Notes: generated from the letters alone by a model not told the origin. Numbered from the stretch's first letter, positions 1 to 7,836 are shown. The stretch: 47,880 bases of DNA from Lachnospira sp. (GCA_017621205.1 JAGATQ010000013.1:1-47880); one strand, 5' to 3'. Translations and numbers: made by a program.

Positions 1-475
1 GCTTTGTAATCGGTAATTGGTTATTATTAATTGCTTAATTCAGTATCTAAATCCGACGGATAACTTTGAATTATCCTGCTCACATAACTGATAGATAATA
101 AATTGTTATCCTTTAGTTCCCCTCCCCAATAACCTCCAATCCCCCACACCCCAATTCCCGCAATAATTGCTCTCAAAAAACACAATCAAGAGAATAAAAC
201 ATAGAAACAGTAAAAACCAACTCAGAAAATACAACATTATTTACACATCTATGAAGCTCAAAGGAAGCTAAACGATAAAACGGTAAAGGAATATAGGATA
301 GACATAACACAACTTTGAATTATTTGCGTGATAAGTATAAAAAACATACCATTAAGCGGAGAATTCGTTTGAACAACTATCCCGACAAATACCCCAACCC
401 CCATTGACAGCAAAAAACAAAATCCTAATCAAAAACAAATAAATATCTGTTATAATTTAATTTGGAGGTTTATAT
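1..475. other. AT-rich non-coding region upstream of the two-component system
   Basis: No convincing gene is visible on either strand. The 13-mer AACTTTGAATTAT occurs twice, near 62-74 and 312-324. A C-rich tract at about 119-160 makes the minus strand G-rich. The right end holds the promoter of the response regulator gene. The left edge may be the intergenic tail of a gene outside the window. Confidence 0.6.
428..456 (+). promoter_or_regulatory. Promoter of the response regulator with an ATCAAAA box at -35
   Basis: A perfect TATAAT lies at 451-456, 20 bases before the start codon. Where a -35 box would sit (428-433, 17-base spacer) there is ATCAAAA instead of a TTGACA-like sequence. The same heptad sits at the same offset from the -10 box in the promoter of the downstream ABC operon. 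That suggests a site bound by the response regulator and autoregulation. This is inferred from sequence only. Confidence 0.5.
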
Positions 476-1144
476 ATGGATAAGAAAATATTGATTATTG
501 AGGACGAGGCAGCGATACAGAAAATATTGTCTGAACCGCTATCCTTTGCAGGATATGAAGTCACTGCTGCATCAGATGGGCTGGAGGGTATCAACGCATT
601 TCATAGGCAAGCATTTGACCTTATTTTATTAGATATTATGTTGCCTAAAATTGACGGATATACGTTATGTGAAATGATACGGCAGGAATCGCAGATTCCG
701 ATTATTCTGTTAACTGCCCTTGATACGGAGGACGCCCAAATAAAAGGATTTGACAAACTGGCAGATGATTATATTACCAAGCCCTTTTCCATAAAACTTG
801 TTCTGAAACGTGTGGAAGCTCTTTTGCGGCGTACGTCACCGGATGCGGTGTCAGATTCGATTCATTATAAGAAAATTACTTTGAGTGAAACGGAACGCAA
901 GGTTACTGTTTCTGGAAATGAGGTAGCACTTACTCATTTGGAGTTTGAAATTCTCCTGCTGTTTCTGAAAAATAAAGGACGTGTGTTCACAAGGGATGAT
1001 ATTCTCAATCTCGTTTGGGGATATGATTTCGTGGGTGATGAAAAAGGTGTGAACTTTCACATTATGAATTTACGAAAAAAACTTAATGTGGATTATATAG
1101 AAACCGTCAGAGGGGTGGGATATAAAGTTGCGAAGGAAAGTTAA
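476..1144 (+). CDS. OmpR/PhoB-family response regulator (VncR/VanR-like)
   Basis: Cytoplasmic DNA-binding response regulator of 222 residues, the usual family length. The receiver domain covers about residues 3-118. It has the acidic pair E9/D10, the phosphoacceptor D53 in LLDIMLPKIDG, T80 and K102 in TKPF. A winged-helix DNA-binding domain covers about 128-220 and ends in the typical TVRGVGYKV. GGAGG lies 7 bases before the ATG. The gene overlaps the kinase gene by 17 bases, so the two are probably translationally coupled. It likely controls its own promoter and the ABC operon, because both carry ATCAAAA boxes. The signal sensed is unknown. Confidence 0.92.
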   Translation: MDKKILIIEDEAAIQKILSEPLSFAGYEVTAASDGLEGINAFHRQAFDLILLDIMLPKIDGYTLCEMIRQESQIPIILLTALDTEDAQIKGFDKLADDYITKPFSIKLVLKRVEALLRRTSPDAVSDSIHYKKITLSETERKVTVSGNEVALTHLEFEILLLFLKNKGRVFTRDDILNLVWGYDFVGDEKGVNFHIMNLRKKLNVDYIETVRGVGYKVAKES

Positions 1145-2507
1145 AAACAGTTTAAGCGTAAAGGTGTTTTTGTGGGTTTTTTCTGCCCTTACGATTTGTA
1201 GTATGCTGATTTATGGAATAGTATTGACTGTCCTGCCAAAGCAATATCAGCTTACATCGGACAAAAGGCTGGACGCCAATGCCGAAATCCTTGTTTCCAA
1301 ATTGGAGAAAATGCGTTATGAAGATGCCGCCAAAGAAATTTATAATTTCTGTATTCAGAACAACTCGACAGCAATACTCACTGATAATAAGGGAGCTTTG
1401 CGTTTCGGTGAAATAGAAGCAGAGGGATTGGCAGTTGCAACATCGAACATTGCAGCTTCTGTTACTTTTTCTGATACTAAAACAGAATATACACTTGTAG
1501 TATCTTCCATATCAAAAACAGCAGATGTTATTACAAGTATTATGCTCCGTTTTTTACCTGTAGTCTTTGCGATTATTGTTCTGCTGTCATCTTTCAGTGC
1601 TTTTATTTGCAGTAAGGTCATTGTTTCACCGATTGCGAAAATCAGTCAGATTTCTAAGCAAATGACAACCAATCTTGATACGACTTGGAAATGTGACATA
1701 GAAACGGGTGATGAAATTGGTATACTTGCTACCAGTCTGAATACGATGGCAGACAGGTTACATGATACAATGGAAGAATTAAAAAATGCAAATCAGGAGC
1801 TATCAAATGACGTGGAAAAATTCAAGACGTTAGAAGAACAACGCAGAAACTTTTTTGCGGCGGTATCCCATGAGTTAAAGACGCCACTGACCATTCTAAA
1901 AGGGCAAATTGAAAACATGATTTTAGGGTATGGGGATTACCAAAATCACGAAAAATATCTGCCTGAAGCATTGAAAGCCACAGAAGATATTGAAGAGCTC
2001 GTTTCGGAAATCATAACTATATCAAAAATGGTAAATATGGATTTAGAAGATACCATACAAGAGGTTTCGCTGAAACAAACAATAAATGACACGATACAGG
2101 CTATTTTACCGCTTGCACAGGATAAAGATATTCAGATACATCAAAATATCAATGCTGATATGATTTTGTCTGTAAATCCAAACCTTTGGGGCAAAGCCTT
2201 GTCCAATATTATCGGTAATGCGATACGTCATTCCCCTTGCCTCGCAAATATTTTTATTACATTGCAAGCTGGCAAGAAAGAAAATGCTCTCATTGTTGAA
2301 AATACCAATGCGTCTATTCCGGAAGCTGACCTTCCTTATATGTTTACACCTTTTTACCGGGCAGATAAATCAAGGAGTAAAGCAACCGGAGGCAGTGGTT
2401 TGGGGCTGTACATTGTCAAAACAATTCTTGACCTGCACGGTATGACCTATATGATAAAGAATACAGAAAATGGTGTAGCCTTTTTCATTTACCTAAGTGG
2501 AATATAG
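1128..2507 (+). CDS. Sensor histidine kinase with HAMP domain (VncS/VanS-like)
   Basis: Membrane-bound sensor kinase of 459 residues, partner of the preceding regulator. A first membrane segment lies at about 12-36, then an extracytoplasmic loop of about 100 residues, a second membrane segment at about 140-162 and a HAMP linker to about 215. The H-box is FFAAVSHELKTPLT with phosphorylated H248. It is followed by an N-box (SNIIGNAIRHSP) and a G-box (GGSGLGLYIVK). The start is TTG at 1128, inside the regulator gene, chosen because GGGGTGG lies 9 bases upstream and no other start fits the N-terminal membrane segment. The sizeable sensor loop argues against the BceS type, which lacks one. Confidence 0.9.
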   Translation: MRRKVKNSLSVKVFLWVFSALTICSMLIYGIVLTVLPKQYQLTSDKRLDANAEILVSKLEKMRYEDAAKEIYNFCIQNNSTAILTDNKGALRFGEIEAEGLAVATSNIAASVTFSDTKTEYTLVVSSISKTADVITSIMLRFLPVVFAIIVLLSSFSAFICSKVIVSPIAKISQISKQMTTNLDTTWKCDIETGDEIGILATSLNTMADRLHDTMEELKNANQELSNDVEKFKTLEEQRRNFFAAVSHELKTPLTILKGQIENMILGYGDYQNHEKYLPEALKATEDIEELVSEIITISKMVNMDLEDTIQEVSLKQTINDTIQAILPLAQDKDIQIHQNINADMILSVNPNLWGKALSNIIGNAIRHSPCLANIFITLQAGKKENALIVENTNASIPEADLPYMFTPFYRADKSRSKATGGSGLGLYIVKTILDLHGMTYMIKNTENGVAFFIYLSGI

Positions 2508-2525
2508 CCTTCGCCCTGTAAAAAA

Positions 2526-2552
2526 ACTGTCAGCAAACGCTGGCAGTTTTTT
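2526..2552 (+). terminator. Rho-independent terminator after the histidine kinase
   Basis: A 9-base stem, ACTGTCAGC with GCTGGCAGT (one G-T pair), closes an AAAC loop and is followed by six T. It begins 19 bases after the kinase stop and separates the regulatory genes from the ABC operon. Confidence 0.85.
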
Positions 2553-2560
2553 AAAATCTA

Positions 2561-2611
2561 ATCAAAACCATACGAAAAGCAAATCAAAAACTAATCAAAA
2601 GACTTTATGAT
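2561..2611 (+). promoter_or_regulatory. Promoter of the ABC operon with four 11-bp-phased heptads
   Basis: ATCAAAA occurs at 2561, 2583 and 2594, and a variant ACGAAAA at 2572, so four boxes follow an exact 11-bp period on one face of the helix. A TATGAT -10 box lies at 2606-2611. The boxes replace the -35 element, as in the regulator promoter. Direct repeats about one helical turn apart are typical of OmpR-family binding sites. Binding by the regulator encoded at 476-1144 is inferred. Confidence 0.6.
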
Positions 2612-2640
2612 TGATTGCAGAAAGGGGTTGAATCATTTCG

Positions 2641-4002
2641 ATGAATGTTAGAAAAAGAGCGTTTGCTTACCTGTTTCGTAAAAAAGGGAAAACCATGAGC
2701 CTGTTTTTAGTGGTATTTATCGTAGCGGTGTTTCTGATTTCTTGTTTTGGCGTTTTGAATGCATCAAAGAACTTGGGGAGAGATATTCGCACTTCTCTCG
2801 GAGCAGCTTTTTATATCAGGGCAAACACCGAAGTGTCGATGACTGAAAACGGTGAAACAGAGGTGAAGGAAAATAGTGTGCATATCTCCCAAAAGGAAAT
2901 AGACGAGATTATTAAGATGGGTGAAATCAAATATTATAATCCCATCAATTATGGCTTTGCCAAAAGTGATGGAATAGAGTTTGTCCCTGGCGATAAACAT
3001 ACCGGGGAAAGCAATATGGGAAAGGTGACAGCACTGAATTTTTCCGCACTTGCCCCCGATTTCACAGATGAAATGGCTGTCTTGACACAAGGCAAACATA
3101 TCACAGACATGGATTATCAGAAAATTCTTATCAGCGAAGAATTGGCAAGTGTTAATCATTTGTCGGTTGGGGATACGCTGACATTGACCCATGCAAGGCT
3201 CGGTGAAGCTGACGGTTTGTATATTGATGAAATACCTGTCAAAACCGCTTATGTCCAGGTGGAGGTGTCTGGAATATACAAGCTGAATACGGAGGACGCT
3301 TCTATGAAACCAACGGCGTGTGTTGCTCAAAATAAGATATACGCAAGTCTTGATGTTTTGAACGAGCTACACGAGAGTGAAGAGGGTATTTATACAGGAG
3401 AGGTTGATTTTTACATTACGGACCCCACAAGGCTTGAAAGTATTACCCATAAAGTTTTGTTGTTGCAGTCTATTGACTGGAAAACGCACTTTATCCGTAC
3501 CAATGATTTGGGATATTTAAAGATAGCAGAGCAATTATCTTCGCTCGGTAATTTAGTAAAAATATTGCTTGTCCTTGTGTCCATTGTCAGCACGGCATTT
3601 TTAATATTGTTGTTAACAATGCGTATGCGTAGCCGGGTGCAGGAAGTAGGAATTTTACTTGCCGTAGGAATATCAAAAGGACAGATTATGGCGGGATTTT
3701 TGTTGGAAGTGCTGGCCGTTACGGTAATTGCCTTGAGTTTGTCCTATATTACTTGTTTTGGCGTTACTGATTTTTTAGGATATAGCCTGTTTCGTGAGTT
3801 GCAGCCTAATCTGTTAAATGAAAAAACGCTTTCTGCCGGGGAGGATAGTGGTATTCAGATGAATCATTATATAAGGTTGAATATTATAGAAACATTGTTC
3901 ATTTATCTATGCCAGATTATTGTAATAACGGCTTCGGTTTTTGTATCGTCCGGTAACATTATGAGATGGAAGCCAAGTGAAATTTTATCAAAGATATGTT
4001 AG
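2641..4002 (+). CDS. ABC transporter permease, FtsX/MacB type (first of two)
   Basis: Integral membrane protein of 453 residues. An N-terminal membrane segment (about 18-40) is followed by a large extracytoplasmic domain (about 41-305). Three C-terminal membrane segments (about 308-328, 350-378, 417-440) carry the FtsX signature, here RMRSRVQEVGILLAVGISKG. This layout is that of MacB/FtsX-type permeases, which move peptides or antibiotics without classic pore channels. The start lies 13 bases after GGGG, a rather long gap. With the next two genes it forms an operon like pneumococcal Vex1-Vex2-Vex3, next to a VncRS-like pair. Substrate unknown. Confidence 0.85.
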   Translation: MNVRKRAFAYLFRKKGKTMSLFLVVFIVAVFLISCFGVLNASKNLGRDIRTSLGAAFYIRANTEVSMTENGETEVKENSVHISQKEIDEIIKMGEIKYYNPINYGFAKSDGIEFVPGDKHTGESNMGKVTALNFSALAPDFTDEMAVLTQGKHITDMDYQKILISEELASVNHLSVGDTLTLTHARLGEADGLYIDEIPVKTAYVQVEVSGIYKLNTEDASMKPTACVAQNKIYASLDVLNELHESEEGIYTGEVDFYITDPTRLESITHKVLLLQSIDWKTHFIRTNDLGYLKIAEQLSSLGNLVKILLVLVSIVSTAFLILLLTMRMRSRVQEVGILLAVGISKGQIMAGFLLEVLAVTVIALSLSYITCFGVTDFLGYSLFRELQPNLLNEKTLSAGEDSGIQMNHYIRLNIIETLFIYLCQIIVITASVFVSSGNIMRWKPSEILSKIC

Positions 4003-4014
4003 GAGGATTTTAAA

Positions 4015-5316
4015 ATGAGCTTTATAAAAAGGGCAGCTCTGTACTGTTTCAGACAACGGTTTAAGACAATGATATTATTTTTAGTTCTGGTGCTTACTGC
4101 GACGTTCCTGCTTACGGGAATTGCGATTCGTGATGCGGCGAAAGATGCGACAACAAATGTTCAGACAGCGGTTGGAGGAAAAATAGAGCTTAATCTTGAT
4201 ACAGAAGGTCATATGGGAAGCGGACAGCAAAACGAATGGGGAACAGTTTATGAATACAATGGGGATTTGATTACGGAGGACATTGTAAAAGCCATTGCAA
4301 AGGTTGATGGTGTTGTAGACTATAATTCCGAGGATACAGCAAGCTATTACGGTGCAGGCGTTGATTTTAAATATTTGCCTGCTGCTTTAGGCTTGAGTTA
4401 TACGCAATATGGAGAGGCATCGAGTTATACCGCAACCCTGTCCTCTGAGAAATGTTCCAAATTTCAAAGTGGCAAGTATAAATTAGTGAGTGGCAGGCAT
4501 ATCATGCCGGAAGATAAGCATGTTTGTTTGATTTCAAAAGAACTTGCTGAGTACAATAAGCTGTCTGTCGGAAAAAACATTAAAATGTATTCTCTGGATG
4601 CGGATGCCATCTCCGAGTTTGAAATTGTAGGAATTTTTGACGGTACGGAGGGTACATCAGAAAATGCAATGACCGTAGACGAAATCCCTGCAAATTGCGG
4701 TTATATTGATTGTGCGACCTTGTTTGAGACATTCAAAGATGTACTTTATGGTTATGAGCAGTTAACAATTTATGTGGAGGACCCTGTCAGCATTCAGAAT
4801 GTCTACGACAAAATTTCCGCTTTGCCGGAGTTAAAGGGCAAAACATTAAAACTCACGATAAATACGGATGAGTACGATGTTATTTCTACACCACTGGTAT
4901 CTTTGCAAAAATTAGTGAGTAAAACGATGATTATGATTTTTGTTGTCAGCGTTATAATCCTCACCCTGTTTCTGACAATTTGGATTAGAGGACGCAAAAA
5001 GGAAATTGGGATTATGCTTTCCATTGGCAGGAGTAAGGCGAATATTATATTGCAAATATTTACGGAGACATTTATTGTGGCGGTTATTTCCTTTGCGGTA
5101 TCCATACCATTTAGCTTTTGCGTGGCAGAGAAGATAGGAACGTTTTTGTTATCCCAAGTGAGGTCGGGAGCGGTTCATCTTAATGTGCAGATTAATGCAT
5201 TGTATCTATTGCCCCTATATTTCATTGGAATTTTGTTGATTGCAGCAGCGGTGATTGCTTCCTCGTGGATGATTGTCCGCACCAAGCCAAAGGATATTCT
5301 TACGCAATATGCGTAA
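4015..5316 (+). CDS. ABC transporter permease, FtsX/MacB type (second of two)
   Basis: A 433-residue paralogue of the preceding permease, starting 12 bases after it with AGGAGG well placed. It has one N-terminal membrane segment (about 17-39), an extracytoplasmic domain rich in polar residues (about 40-300) and three membrane segments near the C-terminus. The FtsX-type motif is IWIRGRKKEIGIMLSIGRSK. Two different permeases with one ATPase suggest a heterodimeric exporter. The start of the mature outer domain is marked by GKIELNLD, common in this clostridial subfamily. The exported compound cannot be deduced. Confidence 0.85.
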   Translation: MSFIKRAALYCFRQRFKTMILFLVLVLTATFLLTGIAIRDAAKDATTNVQTAVGGKIELNLDTEGHMGSGQQNEWGTVYEYNGDLITEDIVKAIAKVDGVVDYNSEDTASYYGAGVDFKYLPAALGLSYTQYGEASSYTATLSSEKCSKFQSGKYKLVSGRHIMPEDKHVCLISKELAEYNKLSVGKNIKMYSLDADAISEFEIVGIFDGTEGTSENAMTVDEIPANCGYIDCATLFETFKDVLYGYEQLTIYVEDPVSIQNVYDKISALPELKGKTLKLTINTDEYDVISTPLVSLQKLVSKTMIMIFVVSVIILTLFLTIWIRGRKKEIGIMLSIGRSKANIILQIFTETFIVAVISFAVSIPFSFCVAEKIGTFLLSQVRSGAVHLNVQINALYLLPLYFIGILLIAAAVIASSWMIVRTKPKDILTQYA

Positions 5317-5343
5317 TATCACATATAATAGGAGGACATTTAA

Positions 5344-5976
5344 ATGAGTATAATGAAAATATGTAATGTGAAATATTCTTATGACGGGAACAGAGCAATT
5401 CTCGATGATATCACTGCCGAATTTAACGCTGGAAAAATCTATGCAATCCTCGGTCCTTCCGGGTGTGGGAAGACAACCTTGCTTTCCCTGCTGGGAGGAT
5501 TAGATAGTCCGTCTGACGGAGCGGTGTTGTTTCAGGGAGAAGATATTGAGAAAAAAGGTCTTGCATGGCATCGAAAAAATAATGTGGCTTTTATTTTTCA
5601 AAATTATAATCTGATTGATTATATGACACCTTTGGAAAATGTGGCTTTGACTTCTAAAGAACCACCGTTGCCTGTTTTGGAACGCTTAGGACTGACAAGG
5701 GAGGAAATGAAACGAAATGTACTGAAGCTTTCCGGTGGACAGCAGCAAAGGGTAGCCATTGCCCGTGCATTGGCATCTGATGCAAGTGTTATACTTGCGG
5801 ATGAACCAACGGGAAATCTGGATGAAGATACAGCGTCCTCTATTGTATCTATTTTGAAAGAGTGTGCTCACGAAATGAATAAATGTGTGATAGTCGTAAC
5901 ACATTCTAATGATATTGCAAAGCAGGCAGATGTTATTATGGGTTTGAGAAAAGGTAAGCTAAATAGGGGATTCTAA
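5344..5976 (+). CDS. ABC transporter ATP-binding protein
   Basis: Cytoplasmic ATPase of 210 residues that powers the two preceding permeases. Walker A is GPSGCGKTT (37-45), the signature LSGGQ lies at 129-133 in [17 protein letters not shown], Walker B is VILADE (149-154) with the D-loop GNLD, and H187 is the switch histidine. It is slightly shorter than the usual 220-230 residues. Its last codons run directly into a copy of the holin-like toxin core that is also found near 7.6 kb, so the 3' end is a recombination junction and a few native C-terminal residues may have been replaced. GGAGGA lies 8 bases before the ATG. Confidence 0.9.
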   Translation: MSIMKICNVKYSYDGNRAILDDITAEFNAGKIYAILGPSGCGKTTLLSLLGGLDSPSDGAVLFQGEDIEKKGLAWHRKNNVAFIFQNYNLIDYMTPLENVALTSKEPPLPVLERLGLTREEMKRNVLKLSGGQQQRVAIARALASDASVILADEPTGNLDEDTASSIVSILKECAHEMNKCVIVVTHSNDIAKQADVIMGLRKGKLNRGF

Positions 5977-6052
5977 GGACTTAATGACTTTTGGTCTATT
6001 CCTTTTGGCATTGCTTACATTCGTTTTTACATTTTGTAGGTAGCCTTACATA
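5969..6052 (+). pseudogene. Truncated copy of the holin-like toxin gene, joined to the ABC ATPase end
   Basis: 84 bases match 7631-7714 with only seven differences. The frame from 5975 reads [14 protein letters not shown], then TFVFTFCR and a stop at 6041-6043. Four of the five differences inside codons are synonymous and the fifth is Lys to Arg. The N-terminal codons, promoter and terminator hairpin of the intact locus are missing. The internal ATG at 5984 could still give a 19-residue hydrophobic peptide: AAGGA lies 4 bases before it and it starts 8 bases after the ATPase stop. Whether this is translated is unknown. Confidence 0.7.
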
Positions 6053-6147
6053 ACTATCGCAATTTTTTACAATTCCAAGAGTAATCCTGTTGGTATGATG
6101 TAGGCAGGCAAGGATATTGTCAAAAAATTGGAAAGGAAGTGTTGAAA

Positions 6148-6543
6148 ATGGATTACAAAAATCTGTTTGAAAAATTCAATGAAGGAGGAAAGATGTTGTT
6201 GCCGGATGCCACCGTTAGTTTTGATGCCATTTTGTGGTCGGAACATCCCGTTTTTGAGGGTGTAGAGCTGAAGCATATTATTACATCCGAGACGACAAAT
6301 GGAGAATTTAGCTTCCACCTCGTAAGAATCGCTCCCAATATGAAGATTGGCAACCATGTTCATGAAAAACAACTGGAAACGCATGAGGTAATCTCCGGGG
6401 CGGGTGTATGTGTAAATGATGGCGCAAAATTACCCTATGAACCGGGTGTAATATCCATATTTCCTATAGGTGTGCCACATGAAGTGATTGCAGGGGATGA
6501 TGGACTTTGTTTGTTTGCAAAGTTTATACCTGCCCTCTGCTAA
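6148..6543 (+). CDS. Small cupin-domain protein
   Basis: Single-domain cupin of 131 residues. Motif 1 contributes the metal-ligand candidates of NHVHEKQLETHE. Motif 2, GVISIFPIGVPHEV, fits the family pattern G-X5-PXG-X2-H. Such proteins bind a metal and small ligands, and some act on sugars or aromatic compounds; no substrate can be read here. The ATG at 6148 was chosen over the GTG at 6139 because GGAAAGGAAG lies just upstream at the right distance. An extended -10 box (TGGTATGAT, 6092-6099) precedes it. It is convergent with the AraC-type regulator gene, 22 bases apart. Confidence 0.8.
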   Translation: MDYKNLFEKFNEGGKMLLPDATVSFDAILWSEHPVFEGVELKHIITSETTNGEFSFHLVRIAPNMKIGNHVHEKQLETHEVISGAGVCVNDGAKLPYEPGVISIFPIGVPHEVIAGDDGLCLFAKFIPALC

Positions 6544-6565
6544 TAGGTTTATTTCCTTAGTATTG

Positions 6566-7336
6566 TCACACGGTATCGTTATCCCTTTGGATAATTTCAA
6601 AGGACGATTTATAAATTAAAGGAGACAAGCCTACATATCTTTCAAATTGTTTTATGAAGTGGCTCTGGTCACAGAAACCTGTGGTAAGGGCTACTTCGGT
6701 TATTGTATCAGTTTCGTGGATTAAGTGCTGTGCCTTACGGACACGGTTCTGAATTTGGAACTGGTGCGGTGTAAGTCCCACTTCTGCTTTAAACTCTCTG
6801 ATAAAGTGGTATTTGCTGATGAAAGCATTTTGTGCCATTTCTTCGACAGTAAGTTTGTATTCCGGATGTAATTCCAACTGCCTTTTTAAGTCGTGGATAT
6901 ATGGATTATGATTTTTACGCATTCGGTCGGAAGAATCTGCAATTTCATCCAGACGGTTTAATAGCTGCAATATTTGGTGCTGATTGATTTTTTCCATATC
7001 CAGAGCCTGCATTAAAAGAAGACCAATACGTTCTTGTATGGTGATAATGTCCATGTCATGTACAACATTTTTATCAATGCACAGGCTGAGCAGGGTATAA
7101 CTGTCATGTGCCAAAATGCTATGCGGCACATACGGGAATATGATAAAGGTTTCGTTTGGTTTATAAACCTTTGCTTTTTTATCTATTGTAAGGACAATAG
7201 AACCATCCAGTATGATGCCGATTGTCAGTACGGAAACGTGGTTATGCAATGGGTAAGATATTGTGGAGTTATTGCAAAAAATTAGTTCAATGCCTGCTTG
7301 GGCATTAAATAAGTAGTGTATGTTATTTCCTATCAT
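6566..7336 (-). CDS. AraC-family transcriptional regulator
   Basis: 256-residue DNA-binding regulator. An N-terminal cupin-like sensing domain (about 10-100) contains PLHNHVSVLTIGIILDGS and VPHSILAH. A C-terminal AraC double helix-turn-helix (about 155-245) contains EEMAQNAFISKYHFIREFK and GFCDQSHFIKQFERYVGLSP. AAAGGAG lies 6 bases before the ATG. The convergent neighbour is also a cupin protein, so control of that gene is possible but nothing proves it. It would act as an effector-responsive activator or repressor. Confidence 0.9.
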   Translation of the reverse strand: MIGNNIHYLFNAQAGIELIFCNNSTISYPLHNHVSVLTIGIILDGSIVLTIDKKAKVYKPNETFIIFPYVPHSILAHDSYTLLSLCIDKNVVHDMDIITIQERIGLLLMQALDMEKINQHQILQLLNRLDEIADSSDRMRKNHNPYIHDLKRQLELHPEYKLTVEEMAQNAFISKYHFIREFKAEVGLTPHQFQIQNRVRKAQHLIHETDTITEVALTTGFCDQSHFIKQFERYVGLSPLIYKSSFEIIQRDNDTV

Positions 7337-7505
7337 AAATACTCCTTTTGTCCCTCCGTATCATGAATGTACCAGGCTTATCTCAAGGCTATTATAAAAT
7401 TCCTATAATCTAAGACAAAAAATGTTTATCTTATTTCAGAAATCTCGCTATTAGAAATGTAATTTAAACCATTATCATAATACATTTTAATAATAAAACA
7501 TAGCA

Positions 7506-7534
7506 TTGAGGAATTCCACATCTTATGATATGCT
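7506..7534 (+). promoter_or_regulatory. Toxin promoter
   Basis: TTGAGG (7506-7511), a 17-base spacer and TATGCT (7529-7534) with the extended TG element directly before it. Transcription should begin near 7541, at the GAAAGCAACC leader. An inverted counterpart of this promoter and leader drives the antisense RNA from the other side. Confidence 0.7.
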
Positions 7535-7603
7535 TATCAATAGAAAGCAACCATGTTGCAGGGTGTGTTGACCTCTATTCTTGATAGGATGGGGGTGATG
7601 CCT

Positions 7604-7705
7604 ATGAAAAATCAGAATAAGAATAATTTTGATTTTAAGGATTTAATGACCTTTGGTCTATTCCTTCTGGCATTGCTTACATTCGTTTTTACGTTTTGTA
7701 AGTAG
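7604..7705 (+). CDS. Holin-like toxin peptide of a type I toxin-antitoxin system
   Basis: A 33-residue peptide with a charged, Asn-rich start (MKNQNKNNFDFKD) followed by one membrane segment LMTFGLFLLALL continuing TFVFTFCK. This matches the small holin-like toxin family of Firmicutes (TxpA/Fst-like membrane toxins). An in-frame ATG at 7598 would add two residues, but the G-rich ribosome binding site GGGGGTG favours 7604. The gene has its own promoter, a bidirectional terminator and a convergent antisense RNA that would pair with its 3' end. Toxicity itself cannot be seen from sequence. A second core copy lies at 5969-6052. Confidence 0.85.
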   Translation: MKNQNKNNFDFKDLMTFGLFLLALLTFVFTFCK

Positions 7706-7711
7706 CTTTAC

Positions 7712-7768
7712 ATAGCAAAACCACCCTGATACTTTGGCTAGTGGAAGGGTGGCATTGCTATCTTTTTT
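7712..7768 (+). terminator. Bidirectional terminator of toxin mRNA and antisense RNA
   Basis: The outer stem ATAGCAA/TTGCTAT and inner stem CCACCCT/AGGGTGG enclose an 18-base loop. Six T follow on the plus strand (7763-7768). On the minus strand TTTTGCTAT follows the inner stem. It probably ends both convergent transcripts. Confidence 0.8.
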
Positions 7769-7801
7769 ACAGGTCAACCACTTTGTGGCGGTTGCTTTCT
7801 T
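7712..7801 (-). ncRNA. Antisense RNA antitoxin of the holin-like toxin
   Basis: Predicted RNA of about 90-100 bases, transcribed from the minus-strand promoter at 7808-7836 and ending at the shared hairpin near 7712. It would overlap the 3' end of the toxin mRNA and could block translation or promote decay by pairing, as in TxpA/RatA and Fst systems. Evidence is the near-ideal promoter, the terminator and the toxin context. The exact 3' end is uncertain. Confidence 0.7.
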
Positions 7802-7807
7802 TAATTT

Positions 7808-7836
7808 AATATAGCATAATCAGAAATAATATTCAA
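7808..7836 (-). promoter_or_regulatory. Antitoxin RNA promoter
   Basis: On the minus strand TTGAAT (7836-7831), a 17-base spacer and TATATT (7813-7808) preceded by TGC form a strong extended promoter directed at the toxin gene. The start should lie near 7801. It is closer to consensus than the toxin promoter, which fits an antitoxin made in excess. Confidence 0.75.

Larger units (their letters stand above)
7543..7799. repeat. Inverted leader repeats flanking the toxin-antitoxin locus
   Basis: GAAAGCAACC followed by GTTGACCT occurs at 7543-7574 on the plus strand and, inverted, at 7771-7799. In both cases GAAAGC starts exactly 8 bases after the -10 box, so the two convergent transcripts start with the same leader. 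The plus copy can form the hairpin GCAAC-CAT-GTTGC. Confidence 0.7.

Noticed and set aside
404..409. Perfect TTGACA upstream of the response regulator
   Set aside because: It is 41 bases from the TATAAT, too far to act as its -35 box.
2764..3330. Minus-strand frame of 188 codons
   Set aside because: Fully inside the first permease gene, with Cys/His-rich random-looking sequence and no family signature.
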